A stretch of DNA of 57,931 nucleotides, from NCBI GenBank assembly GCA_002329155.1, contig DCXY01000013.1, forward strand, positions 1 through 57,931, written 5' to 3'. Position 1 is the stretch's first letter, and each line of letters opens with the position of its first letter. The notes under the pieces are model-generated. The model did not search any database. It worked only from the letters and a program-made list of their open reading frames with translations, and was not told the origin of the DNA. Positions 50,218 through 57,029 of the stretch are shown here, piece after piece. The DNA is from Stenotrophomonas sp. UBA2124 (lineage in GTDB: Bacteria; Pseudomonadota; Gammaproteobacteria; Xanthomonadales; Xanthomonadaceae). A program made the translations under genes and the position numbers.

Positions 50218-50754
50218 ATGAGCGAAACTGTCGAGAAGATTCTGGATTATCTGGGCGAGACTACCAAGAAGGGCGTTGTCGGCCGCAAGACTGGCTCGGC
50301 GTCAACAATCAGGGAAGGTACAACCGGCCGGTTTATAACGGTGAAGGGTGTGCGTACCAAGGTTGTAGCAGCACACAAGACGGCAGTGATGAATGAGAGA
50401 GCGAGTATGCGTGCGCCGCAGCTGCGGAGTCGCGCCGTATTCCGCCTGGCTGACAAACTTCTGGTCTCGCCGGAAGTTGTGCTGAATGTCTCAGATATCT
50501 CGGAGCGTACCTTCCAGCGTCGCCAAGCCAGCCATACGCTGCTGACGGAGGCTGAGTCGGACCGGGTGCTGCGCATCGCACGCGTAGCTCGTGAGGCTGA
50601 GCGCGTGTTCGGGGACAGCGGTAAGGCCAGCCGTTGGTTGTCCTCGGAAAGTCGCATTCTGGGCGCAAAGCCTTTGGATCTTTTGGCAACAGATGCCGGT
50701 GCTCGTGATGTCGAGCATGAACTCGTGCGCATCGAGCACGGTGATTTTGCCTGA
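50218..50754 (+). CDS. Xre/ParS-type antitoxin (DUF2384)
   Basis: 178 aa, with GGGAGG before the ATG. The N-terminal 65 residues are basic and probably flexible (TKKGVVGRKTGSASTIREGT). The MbcA/ParS/Xre antitoxin core follows: FRLADKLLVSPEVVLNVSDI with SERTFQRRQASHTLLTEAES (DNA-binding), then DRVLRIARVAREAERVFGDS, WLSSESRILGAKPLDLL and the toxin-contacting C-terminus. Its TGA abuts the ATG of the RES toxin gene. The pair is less GC-rich than its neighbours, in keeping with acquisition by transfer. As the first gene, it should autorepress the operon. Confidence 0.9.
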   Translation: MSETVEKILDYLGETTKKGVVGRKTGSASTIREGTTGRFITVKGVRTKVVAAHKTAVMNERASMRAPQLRSRAVFRLADKLLVSPEVVLNVSDISERTFQRRQASHTLLTEAESDRVLRIARVAREAERVFGDSGKASRWLSSESRILGAKPLDLLATDAGARDVEHELVRIEHGDFA

Positions 50755-51219
50755 ATGGAGATATTCAGGGTCAGTAAGCCGGAATTCGTTTCTACCGCGC
50801 TCATGGGGTATGGCACGGCTCTATCGCCAGGTCGTTGGAATACCAAAGGCATCCGCCTGGCCTATACGGCTACGTCAGTATCGTTGGCAATGCTGGAGAT
50901 ACTGGTGCACATCAACCTTGGGGATGTCCCGGCGGGTCTTCGTGTGTTGGCCTACGAACTGCCTGATGATGCGATCTGCGATCTAGCCCGAACGGCATGG
51001 CCGAAGGGCTGGAACGAGCTTCCTTATAGCGATGCTGTGCGAGGGGTCGGTGATCGGTTCATCAGAGAAGGAGCCCACTTGGCACTACGGGTCCCCAGCG
51101 CAGTTGCCCGGGGTGAGTTCAATCTTCTGGTGAACCCACAGCACCCCCGCTTCAGCGAAATCGTCTTGCAATCGGACGTGCCACTGGCCTTGGACCCCCG
51201 GTTGTTCGGGCAGGGGTAG
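50755..51219 (+). CDS. RES-domain toxin (NAD+ phosphorylase/hydrolase type)
   Basis: 154 aa. The RES domain covers the protein: MEIFRVSKPEFVSTALMGYG, the Arg-containing GRWNTKGIRLAYTATSVSLA with Tyr, ALEMLEILVHI-like LAMLEILVHINLGD with Glu, and SEIVLQSDVPLALDPRLFG at the end. The signature R-G-S and RES residues appear as GRWN, YTATS/SLAMLE and VPSAVARGEFNLLVN with Ser. RES toxins (MbcT, ParT, Res) deplete NAD+ or ADP-ribosylate targets. Translation is likely coupled to the antitoxin. Complete length for the family. Confidence 0.9.
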   Translation: MEIFRVSKPEFVSTALMGYGTALSPGRWNTKGIRLAYTATSVSLAMLEILVHINLGDVPAGLRVLAYELPDDAICDLARTAWPKGWNELPYSDAVRGVGDRFIREGAHLALRVPSAVARGEFNLLVNPQHPRFSEIVLQSDVPLALDPRLFGQG

Positions 51220-51250
51220 TGAGCATCAATGGCTGGCCTCGCGATAGCCG

Positions 51251-51377
51251 TCAGCCAGTAGATTGAAGCCATCCATGGCACTGTTCTGCGTACATTCGTG
51301 CACCCTCTTTTGTCAGCGAGAAGTCGAACAAGGTGCGCCGCCGGTCGTCCTGTGGGTTCGTACTCTGTTTTGAGCCC
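51251..51377 (-). pseudogene. 3' remnant of a possible winged-helix regulator gene
   Basis: On the minus strand, 51349-51251 reads DDRRRTLFDFSLTKEGARMY then AEQCHGWLQSTG and a stop. R-R-x-L-x-x-x-L-T-x-E-G is the wing of MarR/PadR-like regulators. The frame has no start of its own and runs into the DUF3297 gene, so only a tail is left. It lies directly after the RES toxin, as debris at the edge of an insertion might. Weak call. Confidence 0.25.
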
Positions 51378-51626
51378 TTAGGAGTTCTTCAACTCCAGGA
51401 AGTACGGCTCGACCGTACCCTTGATCTTCAGCGTCATCGGGTTGCCGCGGCGGTCGCGGGCCTTGCCGGCCTGCACGCGGATCCAGCCTTCGGCCACCGA
51501 ATATTCCTCCACGTCATCACGCTCGACGCCGTTGAAACGCACGCCGATGCCGCGCTCCAGCGCAGCCGGATCATGGAAGGGGCTCTGCGGGTTAACCGCC
51601 AGGCGATCGGGAGGGGTTTCACTCAT
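51378..51626 (-). CDS. DUF3297 family protein
   Basis: 82 aa. The full sequence fits DUF3297: MSETPPDRLAVNPQSPFHDP, ERGIGVRFNGVERDDVEEYS, VAEGWIRVQAGKARDRRGNP and a final strand KIKGTVEPYFLEL. A small soluble protein of unknown function, common in proteobacteria; the repeated strand pattern suggests a compact beta fold. The upstream sequence GAGTGA-type is poor, and no operon partner is seen. Confidence 0.88.
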   Translation of the reverse strand: MSETPPDRLAVNPQSPFHDPAALERGIGVRFNGVERDDVEEYSVAEGWIRVQAGKARDRRGNPMTLKIKGTVEPYFLELKNS

Positions 51627-51766
51627 GTCACGGATTCAGTGAGGGCCACCATGGCCTTCTTCGGGGCGCAAGGATACCCGTTATGGCGTGCCTATCGCGC
51701 CAGCAAGGCTTCCGGTGCCGCGCCGTGGGCGGCAGAATGCACGCCTATACGCAGTGAAAACCCGCC

Positions 51767-52309
51767 ATGCCTGATAACAGTGCCGATTACGAAGACAGCG
51801 ACGAGCTGCAGCCCACCTTTGACGAGGACGACCATCCGGCGCGGGTCTGGAACCTGCTGTGGCTGATCAATCCGGGCGACGAAGATACCGCGCTGCAGCA
51901 GTTCGATGCATGGCGTGAAGCACGCGCCGGTGCCGAGGATGATGCCGGCGACGAGAGCTGGCTGTGGGACCTGAAGGACGCCATCGACTGGCGCTCGGGC
52001 TACTACGTGGACTGGAAGGACACCGACTCCTTCGTCGCCGCGATGGAGGAACTGGCCGCGCGCTGGAACCTGCGCATCGATTGGGGCGGCGATCTGGACG
52101 ACGAGGATTTCGCCGAGGACATGGACGTGCCCGCACTGATGACCGTGGCCTACGACCGCCTGCGTGAACACGGCTATTCGCTGTGGAACTGGAACACGGG
52201 CGGCGACGCCTATGCCGGCTGGATGGCACTGAGCCGCGATGACGAGGCCATGCTGGCCCTGTGCTCGCTACTCGGCGTGGAAGTGCGACCGGGCAGCGAC
52301 CCGTTCTGA
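51767..52309 (+). CDS. acidic conserved hypothetical protein (DUF6630-like)
   Basis: 180 aa, strongly acidic (many Asp/Glu) and rich in Trp (RVWNLLWLINPGDEDTALQQ, DESWLWDLKDAIDWRSGYYV, YSLWNWNTGGDAYAGWMALS). The features resemble the DUF6630 group: a helical start, then the central WNLRIDWGGDLDDEDFAEDM segment and the C-terminal LLGVEVRPG. Soluble, no signal peptide, no catalytic motif seen. It ends about 30 bases before a tandem repeat array. Confidence 0.75.
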   Translation: MPDNSADYEDSDELQPTFDEDDHPARVWNLLWLINPGDEDTALQQFDAWREARAGAEDDAGDESWLWDLKDAIDWRSGYYVDWKDTDSFVAAMEELAARWNLRIDWGGDLDDEDFAEDMDVPALMTVAYDRLREHGYSLWNWNTGGDAYAGWMALSRDDEAMLALCSLLGVEVRPGSDPF

Positions 52310-52339
52310 GGCCAGCAGCCTGCGTGTTGGAGTGCAGGG

Positions 52340-52979
52340 AGACGACGGAAGCACAACGCGTGCGGTGGCGCTGCTTTTCACCTCCTCCCTTATGCGAAGC
52401 ATAGGGGAGGACCGAGGAGGGGTGGCTTTGGCTGTAGCCGTTGCAGTGCCTCGCATCTGCCACTCACCGCGAACAGCACCCCTCCTCAATCCTCCCCTGC
52501 GCTGTGCGCAAGGGAGGAGGCGGATTGCTGCAGATGGGAGCACAACGCGCGCAGGCGCTGCTTCTCACCTCCTCCCTTATGCGAAGCATAGGGGAGGACG
52601 GAGGAGGGGTGATTTTGGCCGTAGCCGTTGCAGTTCCTCGCAGCCACCGCTCACTGCGGACAGCACCCCTCCTCAATCCTCCCCTGCGCGGTGCGCAAGG
52701 GAGGAGGCGGATTGCTGCAAGTGGGAGCACAACGCGCGGTGGCGCTGCTTTTCACCTCCTCCCTTATGCAAAGCATAGGGGAGGACCGAGGAGGGGTGCC
52801 TTTGGTCGAAGCCGTTGCAGTTCCTCGCAGCCACCGTTCACTGCGGACAGCACCCCTCCTCAATCCTCCCCTGCGCTGCGCGCAAGGGAGGAGGCAGATT
52901 GCTGCAGATGGGCTGACAACGCACGCGGCCGCTGCTTCTCATCTCCTTCTCCCCTGCGCTGTGCGCAAGGGAGGAGGGC
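52340..52979. repeat. tandem array of 187-bp units
   Basis: Three full units and a partial fourth. CACCTCCTCCC starts at 52379, 52566 and 52753: exactly 187 bp each. Each unit contains hairpin 1 (CCTCCCTTATGC-gaa-GCATAGGGGAGG), then GACCGAGGAGGGGTG, a spacer with GTAGCCGTTGCAGT-like sequence, ACCCCTCCTCAATCCTCCCC, and hairpin 2 (CTCCCCTGCGC-tg-TGCGCAAGGGAG). The partial unit ends 2 bases before the stop of the DUF4031 gene. The design and much of the sequence are shared with the array at 57.0 kb. Confidence 0.92.
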
Positions 52980-52981
52980 AT

Positions 52982-53257
52982 TTACTCCACGAACTGCGCG
53001 CGTGCGTTGGCGATGACCTGGCGTACCAGTGCGCGGTCCACATGCCGCGAAATCGGCTGTGCGCCCAGTGCGATGGCCTGCTGGCGTAGGGGTGCCGGCA
53101 CGTCATAGTGCACGCCGCTGGGGCGGTTCTGGAACGCGCGGCGGGGTATCCCGAGCTGCTGCGCCATGGCGTGCAGCTCGGGCAGGGTGTCGGCCATCAG
53201 ATGCGCCCAACGCTCGCCGCGCCAGGGGTGTACCGCATCGTCCACATAGACCGTCAC
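52982..53257 (-). CDS. DUF4031 family protein
   Basis: 91 aa from a GTG at 53257 (reads M-TVYVDDAVHPWRGERWAHL). The family pattern is complete: VYVDD near the start, W(R/G)GERWAHLMAD, a central LHAMAQQLGIPRRAFQN, and HYDVPAPLRQQAIALGAQPI. A small soluble protein of unknown activity; the conserved Asp, His and Trp suggest an enzyme or ligand site. The gene downstream of it is a repeat array; upstream at 14 bases is the gene at 53272, in the same direction. Confidence 0.88.
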   Translation of the reverse strand: MTVYVDDAVHPWRGERWAHLMADTLPELHAMAQQLGIPRRAFQNRPSGVHYDVPAPLRQQAIALGAQPISRHVDRALVRQVIANARAQFVE

Positions 53258-53271
53258 GTCAGGCCTGCAGC

Positions 53272-53763
53272 TCAGGCCTTGGGCTGCTCGTCACCACCGG
53301 TGGCGGCGCTGGTTTCATCCGCTTCCACCTCGGCGTCGGTGACTTCCACCACGTCTGCCTCATCGGCGCCTTCTTCGTTCTCGTCACCCTCGAACTCGGC
53401 AACCAGGCCGGCCAGGTATTCCTCGGCGGTCTTGCCCTCGTCGCTGGCCAGATCGTTGATCATCGCGTCCAGCTGCGCGGAGTATTCCAGCGTGACCTTG
53501 CGGCCTTCCTTCTCCTGCACGTTGGCCAGGTGCTTGAGCATGGCCAGCATCGGCACGGGGGTGTCGGCGTTGCCCATGGTCTGGCCGCCGATGGCCAGCA
53601 GCCATTCGCTGCCCTGCAGGCCGATGGCGGCCACCACCTGGCCATCTTCATTCATCAGCACGGCGTGGTTCTGCACCGGGTGCTGGGCGTTCAGGCGGGC
53701 GAACGGGCGGCGCGGGGCCTGCTTCTTGCGCTTGTCGCGCTTGGCTTTGGACTGCTTGGACAT
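53272..53763 (-). CDS. conserved hypothetical protein with basic N-terminus and acidic tail
   Basis: 163 aa from ATG 53763 with GGAGG-type sequence upstream (TCCTCCAATT on the plus strand side). The first 20 residues are very basic (MSKQSKAKRDKRKKQAPRRP), the core (30-110) is mixed alpha/beta (VLMNEDGQVVAAIGLQGSEW, LAMLKHLANVQEKEGRKVTL), and the last 50 are very acidic (EFEGDENEEGADEADVVEVT). The charge split suggests nucleic-acid or protein binding. It lies between motB and the DUF4031 gene on the same strand, with a hairpin separating it from motB. No known family. Confidence 0.72.
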   Translation of the reverse strand: MSKQSKAKRDKRKKQAPRRPFARLNAQHPVQNHAVLMNEDGQVVAAIGLQGSEWLLAIGGQTMGNADTPVPMLAMLKHLANVQEKEGRKVTLEYSAQLDAMINDLASDEGKTAEEYLAGLVAEFEGDENEEGADEADVVEVTDAEVEADETSAATGGDEQPKA

Positions 53764-53783
53764 GGGGCTCGGTAATTGGAGGA

Positions 53784-53807
53784 ACAGGCGCCATTGTAGG
53801 CGCCTGT
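53784..53807 (-). terminator. hairpin between motB and the downstream gene
   Basis: A perfect 9-bp stem ACAGGCGCC/GGCGCCTGT around ATTGTA lies 24 bases after the motB stop on the minus strand. There is no T-tract, so termination would be partial. Confidence 0.5.
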
Positions 53808-53831
53808 GCTGGCCCTGCCCCAAACCGTGCC

Positions 53832-54755
53832 TCAGGGATGTGCCGGGGCCGGCCCTGCCGGCGCAGCTGCGGGTGCTGGCAGGCCGGCGTCCTGGCCCTG
53901 CGCGGCGGCCTCGGCATCGCGGGTCATCACCACGATGCTGATGCGGCGGTTGATCGGGTTCTGCGGGTTGGCCTTGTCGAACAGCACCGACGAGGACAGG
54001 CCCACCACCCGCGCCACCTTGGCTTCTTCCATGCCGCCTTCGAGCAGTGCCCGCCGTGCGGCGTTGGCGCGGTCGGCGCTCAGCTCCCAGTTGCTGTAGC
54101 CAATGCGCGTGGAATAGGCGGTGATGTCGGTGTGCCCGGTGATGCTGATGTGGTTGGGCACCTGGTTGATGAAGTGCGACAGCTCCAGCAGGATTTTCTG
54201 CGTATAGGGCATCAGCTGCGCGCTGCCCAGATTGAACATGGGCCGGTTCTGCTCGTCCACGATCTGGATGCGCAGCCCCTCGGGGGTGATGTCCAGCAGC
54301 AGCTGGTCCTTGAACGGCTCCAGCGCCTGGCTCTTGCTGATGGCCTGCTGCAGGTCCTGCTTCAACGTCTCCAGCCGCTGCTTCTCGGCCAGCCGCTCGC
54401 GCACCGCCTCCGGCACCGATTCCTGGCGGTTGTCGAAGGGGTCGTTGCTGGTGCCGCGCGAAATATCGGTGGCGCCGCCCAGCTTGATCATCGAGGTACT
54501 GGCGCCGCCGGGCCCGGCCATGCCCGGTGCCGGCGTGCTGCTGGTGCCACTGAGCGGGCTGGGGTTGCGGAAATAGTCGGAGATGGCGGCGCGCTCGGGC
54601 TTGCTGGTGCTGGCCAGCAGCCACATCACCAGAAAGAAGGCCATCATCGCGGTGACGAAATCGGCGTAGGCCACTTTCCAGGCACCGCCGTGGTGGCCGC
54701 CGCCCTGCACCTTCTTCACCCGGCGCACGATCACCGTGGGCTTGGTCTCGCTCAT
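53832..54755 (-). CDS. motB: flagellar motor stator protein MotB
   Basis: 307 aa. A single membrane helix near the N-terminus carries the proton-conducting Asp32 in YADFVTAMMAFFLVMWLL. A plug/linker region rich in Pro and Ser follows. The C-terminal OmpA-like peptidoglycan-binding domain shows FNLGSAQLMPYTQKILLELS, SITGHTDITAY and WELSADRANAARRALL, with NRRISIVVM at the end. MotB anchors the stator to peptidoglycan and, with MotA, drives flagellar rotation. It lies 10 bases after motA in an operon. The Ala/Pro-rich C-terminal tail is an ornament. Confidence 0.97.
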   Translation of the reverse strand: MSETKPTVIVRRVKKVQGGGHHGGAWKVAYADFVTAMMAFFLVMWLLASTSKPERAAISDYFRNPSPLSGTSSTPAPGMAGPGGASTSMIKLGGATDISRGTSNDPFDNRQESVPEAVRERLAEKQRLETLKQDLQQAISKSQALEPFKDQLLLDITPEGLRIQIVDEQNRPMFNLGSAQLMPYTQKILLELSHFINQVPNHISITGHTDITAYSTRIGYSNWELSADRANAARRALLEGGMEEAKVARVVGLSSSVLFDKANPQNPINRRISIVVMTRDAEAAAQGQDAGLPAPAAAPAGPAPAHP

Positions 54756-54765
54756 GGCACGCGCC

Positions 54766-55620
54766 TTATTTGACCGACTTCAGGTGCTGCTCGAACTCGC
54801 TGAAACCCGGGCGCAGTGCCGACGGCACGGTCTTGCGCGCGAACTCCAGGGCGATCTTCGGGTTGTAGCCGCGCAGGCAGGCCAGCAGCGCGGTCTTCAC
54901 CGATTCGTAGATGCGGGCGTCCTGCTCGGCGCGCGCCTCCACCGCCGCCGCCAGCGGGCCGATGAAGCCATAGCCCAGCAGAATGCCGAGAAAGGTGCCA
55001 ACCAGCGCGCCGGCCACGTGTGCGCCCACTTCCTGGATGTCGCCGCCAATGGAGCCCATGGTGACCACGATGCCCAGCACCGCCGCCACAATGCCGAACC
55101 CGGGCAAACCGTCAGCCACCTTGTTGAGTACGTGCGCCGGCTCCAGTGCTTCGTGGTGGTGCTTGTCCAGCTCCAGCTCCAGCAGCGGCTCCAGTTCGTG
55201 CGGCTCGATGTTGGAGCCGATCATCAGGCGCAGGCAGTCGGTGATGAAGTCCATCAGGTGGTGGTCGGCCAGAATCTTGGGGTAGTTGGCGAACACCGCG
55301 CTGTCCTGCGGGTTTTCCACATGGTCTTCCAGTGCCATGAAGCCTTCCCGGCGCGCCTTGTTGAGCAGCTCGTACAGCAGGCTGAGCACGCTCAGGTAGT
55401 CCTCGCGCTTGTAGCGCGGGCCCTTGAAGGTACCGGCCAGGGTCGTCAGGGTCTGCTTGACGGTCTTGGCCGGGGTGCCGACCAGGAAGGCGCCAAGTGC
55501 GGCACCACCGATGATCACCAGCTCGTAGGGCTGCCATAGCGCGGCCAGGCGGCCATGGGCGCCGATATAGCCGCCGAGCACGCTGATGATGACGATGATC
55601 AGGCCAACGATGATGAGCAT
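54766..55620 (-). CDS. motA: flagellar motor stator protein MotA
   Basis: 284 aa from the ATG at 55620 (a GTG at 55632 would add four residues). Four membrane helices: LIIVGLIIVIISVLGGYIGA, YELVIIGGAALGAFLVGTPA, GFGIVAAVLGIVVTMGSIGG and VAGALVGTFLGILLGYGFIG. The large cytoplasmic loop between helices 2 and 3 contains YLSVLSLLYELLNKARREGF and the charged contacts with FliG. MotA forms the proton channel with MotB. Length and motifs are canonical. First gene of motAB; no other flagellar genes are in the window. Confidence 0.97.
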   Translation of the reverse strand: MLIIVGLIIVIISVLGGYIGAHGRLAALWQPYELVIIGGAALGAFLVGTPAKTVKQTLTTLAGTFKGPRYKREDYLSVLSLLYELLNKARREGFMALEDHVENPQDSAVFANYPKILADHHLMDFITDCLRLMIGSNIEPHELEPLLELELDKHHHEALEPAHVLNKVADGLPGFGIVAAVLGIVVTMGSIGGDIQEVGAHVAGALVGTFLGILLGYGFIGPLAAAVEARAEQDARIYESVKTALLACLRGYNPKIALEFARKTVPSALRPGFSEFEQHLKSVK

Positions 55621-55967
55621 GGGTCCGGGCACGGTATGGGGTATCCCGTTGTCGGCCCGGCGTGGGGGTTCTGAAGTGTGAAATCGAAATAACCGTACAT
55701 TTCAGTCCTGCGGGACTGGCTGAAGGCTGATTTCACTGGCTTGGGGCCATCAATCCGGGTGGTTCTGGACCGCGCGGCATGATCGCCAATGGCTTGGCAT
55801 GGAACCCCGGGATGTGCCCGGAAGCCTTGTCATTGCTGGCATGGGAGGCTGCCGGGCGGGCCGTGCTGGCAACGCCTGGGCACATGAGCGGCAGGTCTAT
55901 CAGTGCCCTTACCAATGCAGGGTAGGGGCTTGGCTGATGCGAATATGGGCGAACGAGAACCGAGGAC
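55621..55967. other. promoter region of motAB and downstream end of msrB
   Basis: 347 bases. Near 55675-55710 the DNA is AT-richer (GTGTGAAATCGAAATAACCG) and probably holds the motA promoter. The rest has no recognised gene, repeat or terminator. Confidence 0.45.
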
Positions 55968-56435
55968 TTAGTCGGCGGCCCCGGCCTCGGCGCCGCCGCG
56001 CTGCAGCGGGTCCGGCCAGGGCTGGCCCAGGTCAACGAACTGCAGCGATACCGAATTCAGGCAGTGGCGCTCGAAAGTAGGCGGCGGGCCATCGGGGAAC
56101 ACGTGGCCAAGGTGGCTGCCGCAGCGGGCACAGACAATTTCCGTGCGCACCATGCCGTGGCTGGTGTCGCGTATTTCGCGCACATGCGCCGGGTCGTACG
56201 GGGCGAAGAAACTGGGCCAACCGGTGCCGGAATCGAATTTGGTGCTGGAGCGGAACAGCGGCAATGCACACAGGCGGCAGCAGTAGACGCCGTCGCGCTT
56301 GTTGTCCAGGAAGACGCCGCAGAACGGCGCCTCCGTGCCGTGGTGCAGCAGCACGCGCTTTTCTTCTTCGCTCAGCGCGGCAATCAGCTGTTCACGCTGG
56401 GCGGGTGAGGGCGCGGAGAGGTCGAAGGCGGTCAT
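55968..56435 (-). CDS. msrB: peptide-methionine (R)-S-oxide reductase MsrB
   Basis: 155 aa from the ATG at 56435. The selenium-free MsrB domain is complete: zinc Cys pairs CRLC and CARC, the FDSGTGWPSFFAPYD block, GMVRTEIVCARCGSHLGHVF and the catalytic Cys125 in ERHCLNSVSLQF. It reduces methionine-R-sulfoxide in proteins using thioredoxin. Cytosolic (no signal peptide). The start choice drops a 22-codon upstream extension lacking similarity. The gene is divergent from the gene at 56544. Confidence 0.96.
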   Translation of the reverse strand: MTAFDLSAPSPAQREQLIAALSEEEKRVLLHHGTEAPFCGVFLDNKRDGVYCCRLCALPLFRSSTKFDSGTGWPSFFAPYDPAHVREIRDTSHGMVRTEIVCARCGSHLGHVFPDGPPPTFERHCLNSVSLQFVDLGQPWPDPLQRGGAEAGAAD

Positions 56436-56543
56436 GAGCGTGGCCTTGCAGAATGAGGCTACATGGTAGTGCATTGCTTCATTCACCCGTGGGTGGGCCA
56501 TTCAGGGATAGGGTGGCGGTGGAGACATCGACAGGGGTCCGTG

Positions 56544-56966
56544 ATGAAGAACGCATCGCATCTGATCCTGCTTGCCGCGTTGCTGCCGGTGGCGGCCATG
56601 GCGCAGCTCAAGCAGCCGCCCTCGCCGACGGAAACACGCGCGGTCAGCCTTCCATCATCTTCGCCGGCAGCATCGCCAACGCAGACCAGAGCGGTGAGCC
56701 TGCCGCCTTCGCGTGAGCGGGCGTCCGATGACAAGGAGCAGCGCAGCAAGACGAAGCCGCCTGCGCGACCGGCACGGCCTGTGGTGAACACCGGGCCAAA
56801 GCCGAAACCTGTGGTCGTCCCTCAGACCGCCCGGCCCGTCTACAACAGCCATGGCCAGCAGGTGAACGGCATGCGCCAGGCCGGCCCCAATCGCGTGCTG
56901 GATACGCGCACCGGGCGTTACTACAACACGGTGCCGAGTGGGACGGGGCAGCGGATAGTGCGGTAG
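56544..56966 (+). CDS. exported Pro/Ser-rich protein of unknown function
   Basis: 140 aa from ATG 56544 (GTG 56541 overlaps). It has a signal peptide (NASHLILLAALLPVAAMA) and a low-complexity mature part with an internal near-repeat: SPTETRAVSLPSSSPAASPT is followed by QTRAVSLPPS. The C-terminus is more conserved-looking: ARPVYNSHGQQVNGMRQAGP, then NRVLDTRTGRYYNTVPSG. A periplasmic or surface role is likely; no family recognised. It ends about 65 bases before the last repeat array. Confidence 0.72.
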   Translation: MKNASHLILLAALLPVAAMAQLKQPPSPTETRAVSLPSSSPAASPTQTRAVSLPPSRERASDDKEQRSKTKPPARPARPVVNTGPKPKPVVVPQTARPVYNSHGQQVNGMRQAGPNRVLDTRTGRYYNTVPSGTGQRIVR

Positions 56967-57029
56967 GGCGGGGAGCTGGGAGCTGGGAACGGGGAGGTGA
57001 GGGAGCTGTTGCGAAGGAGTCCACAACGT

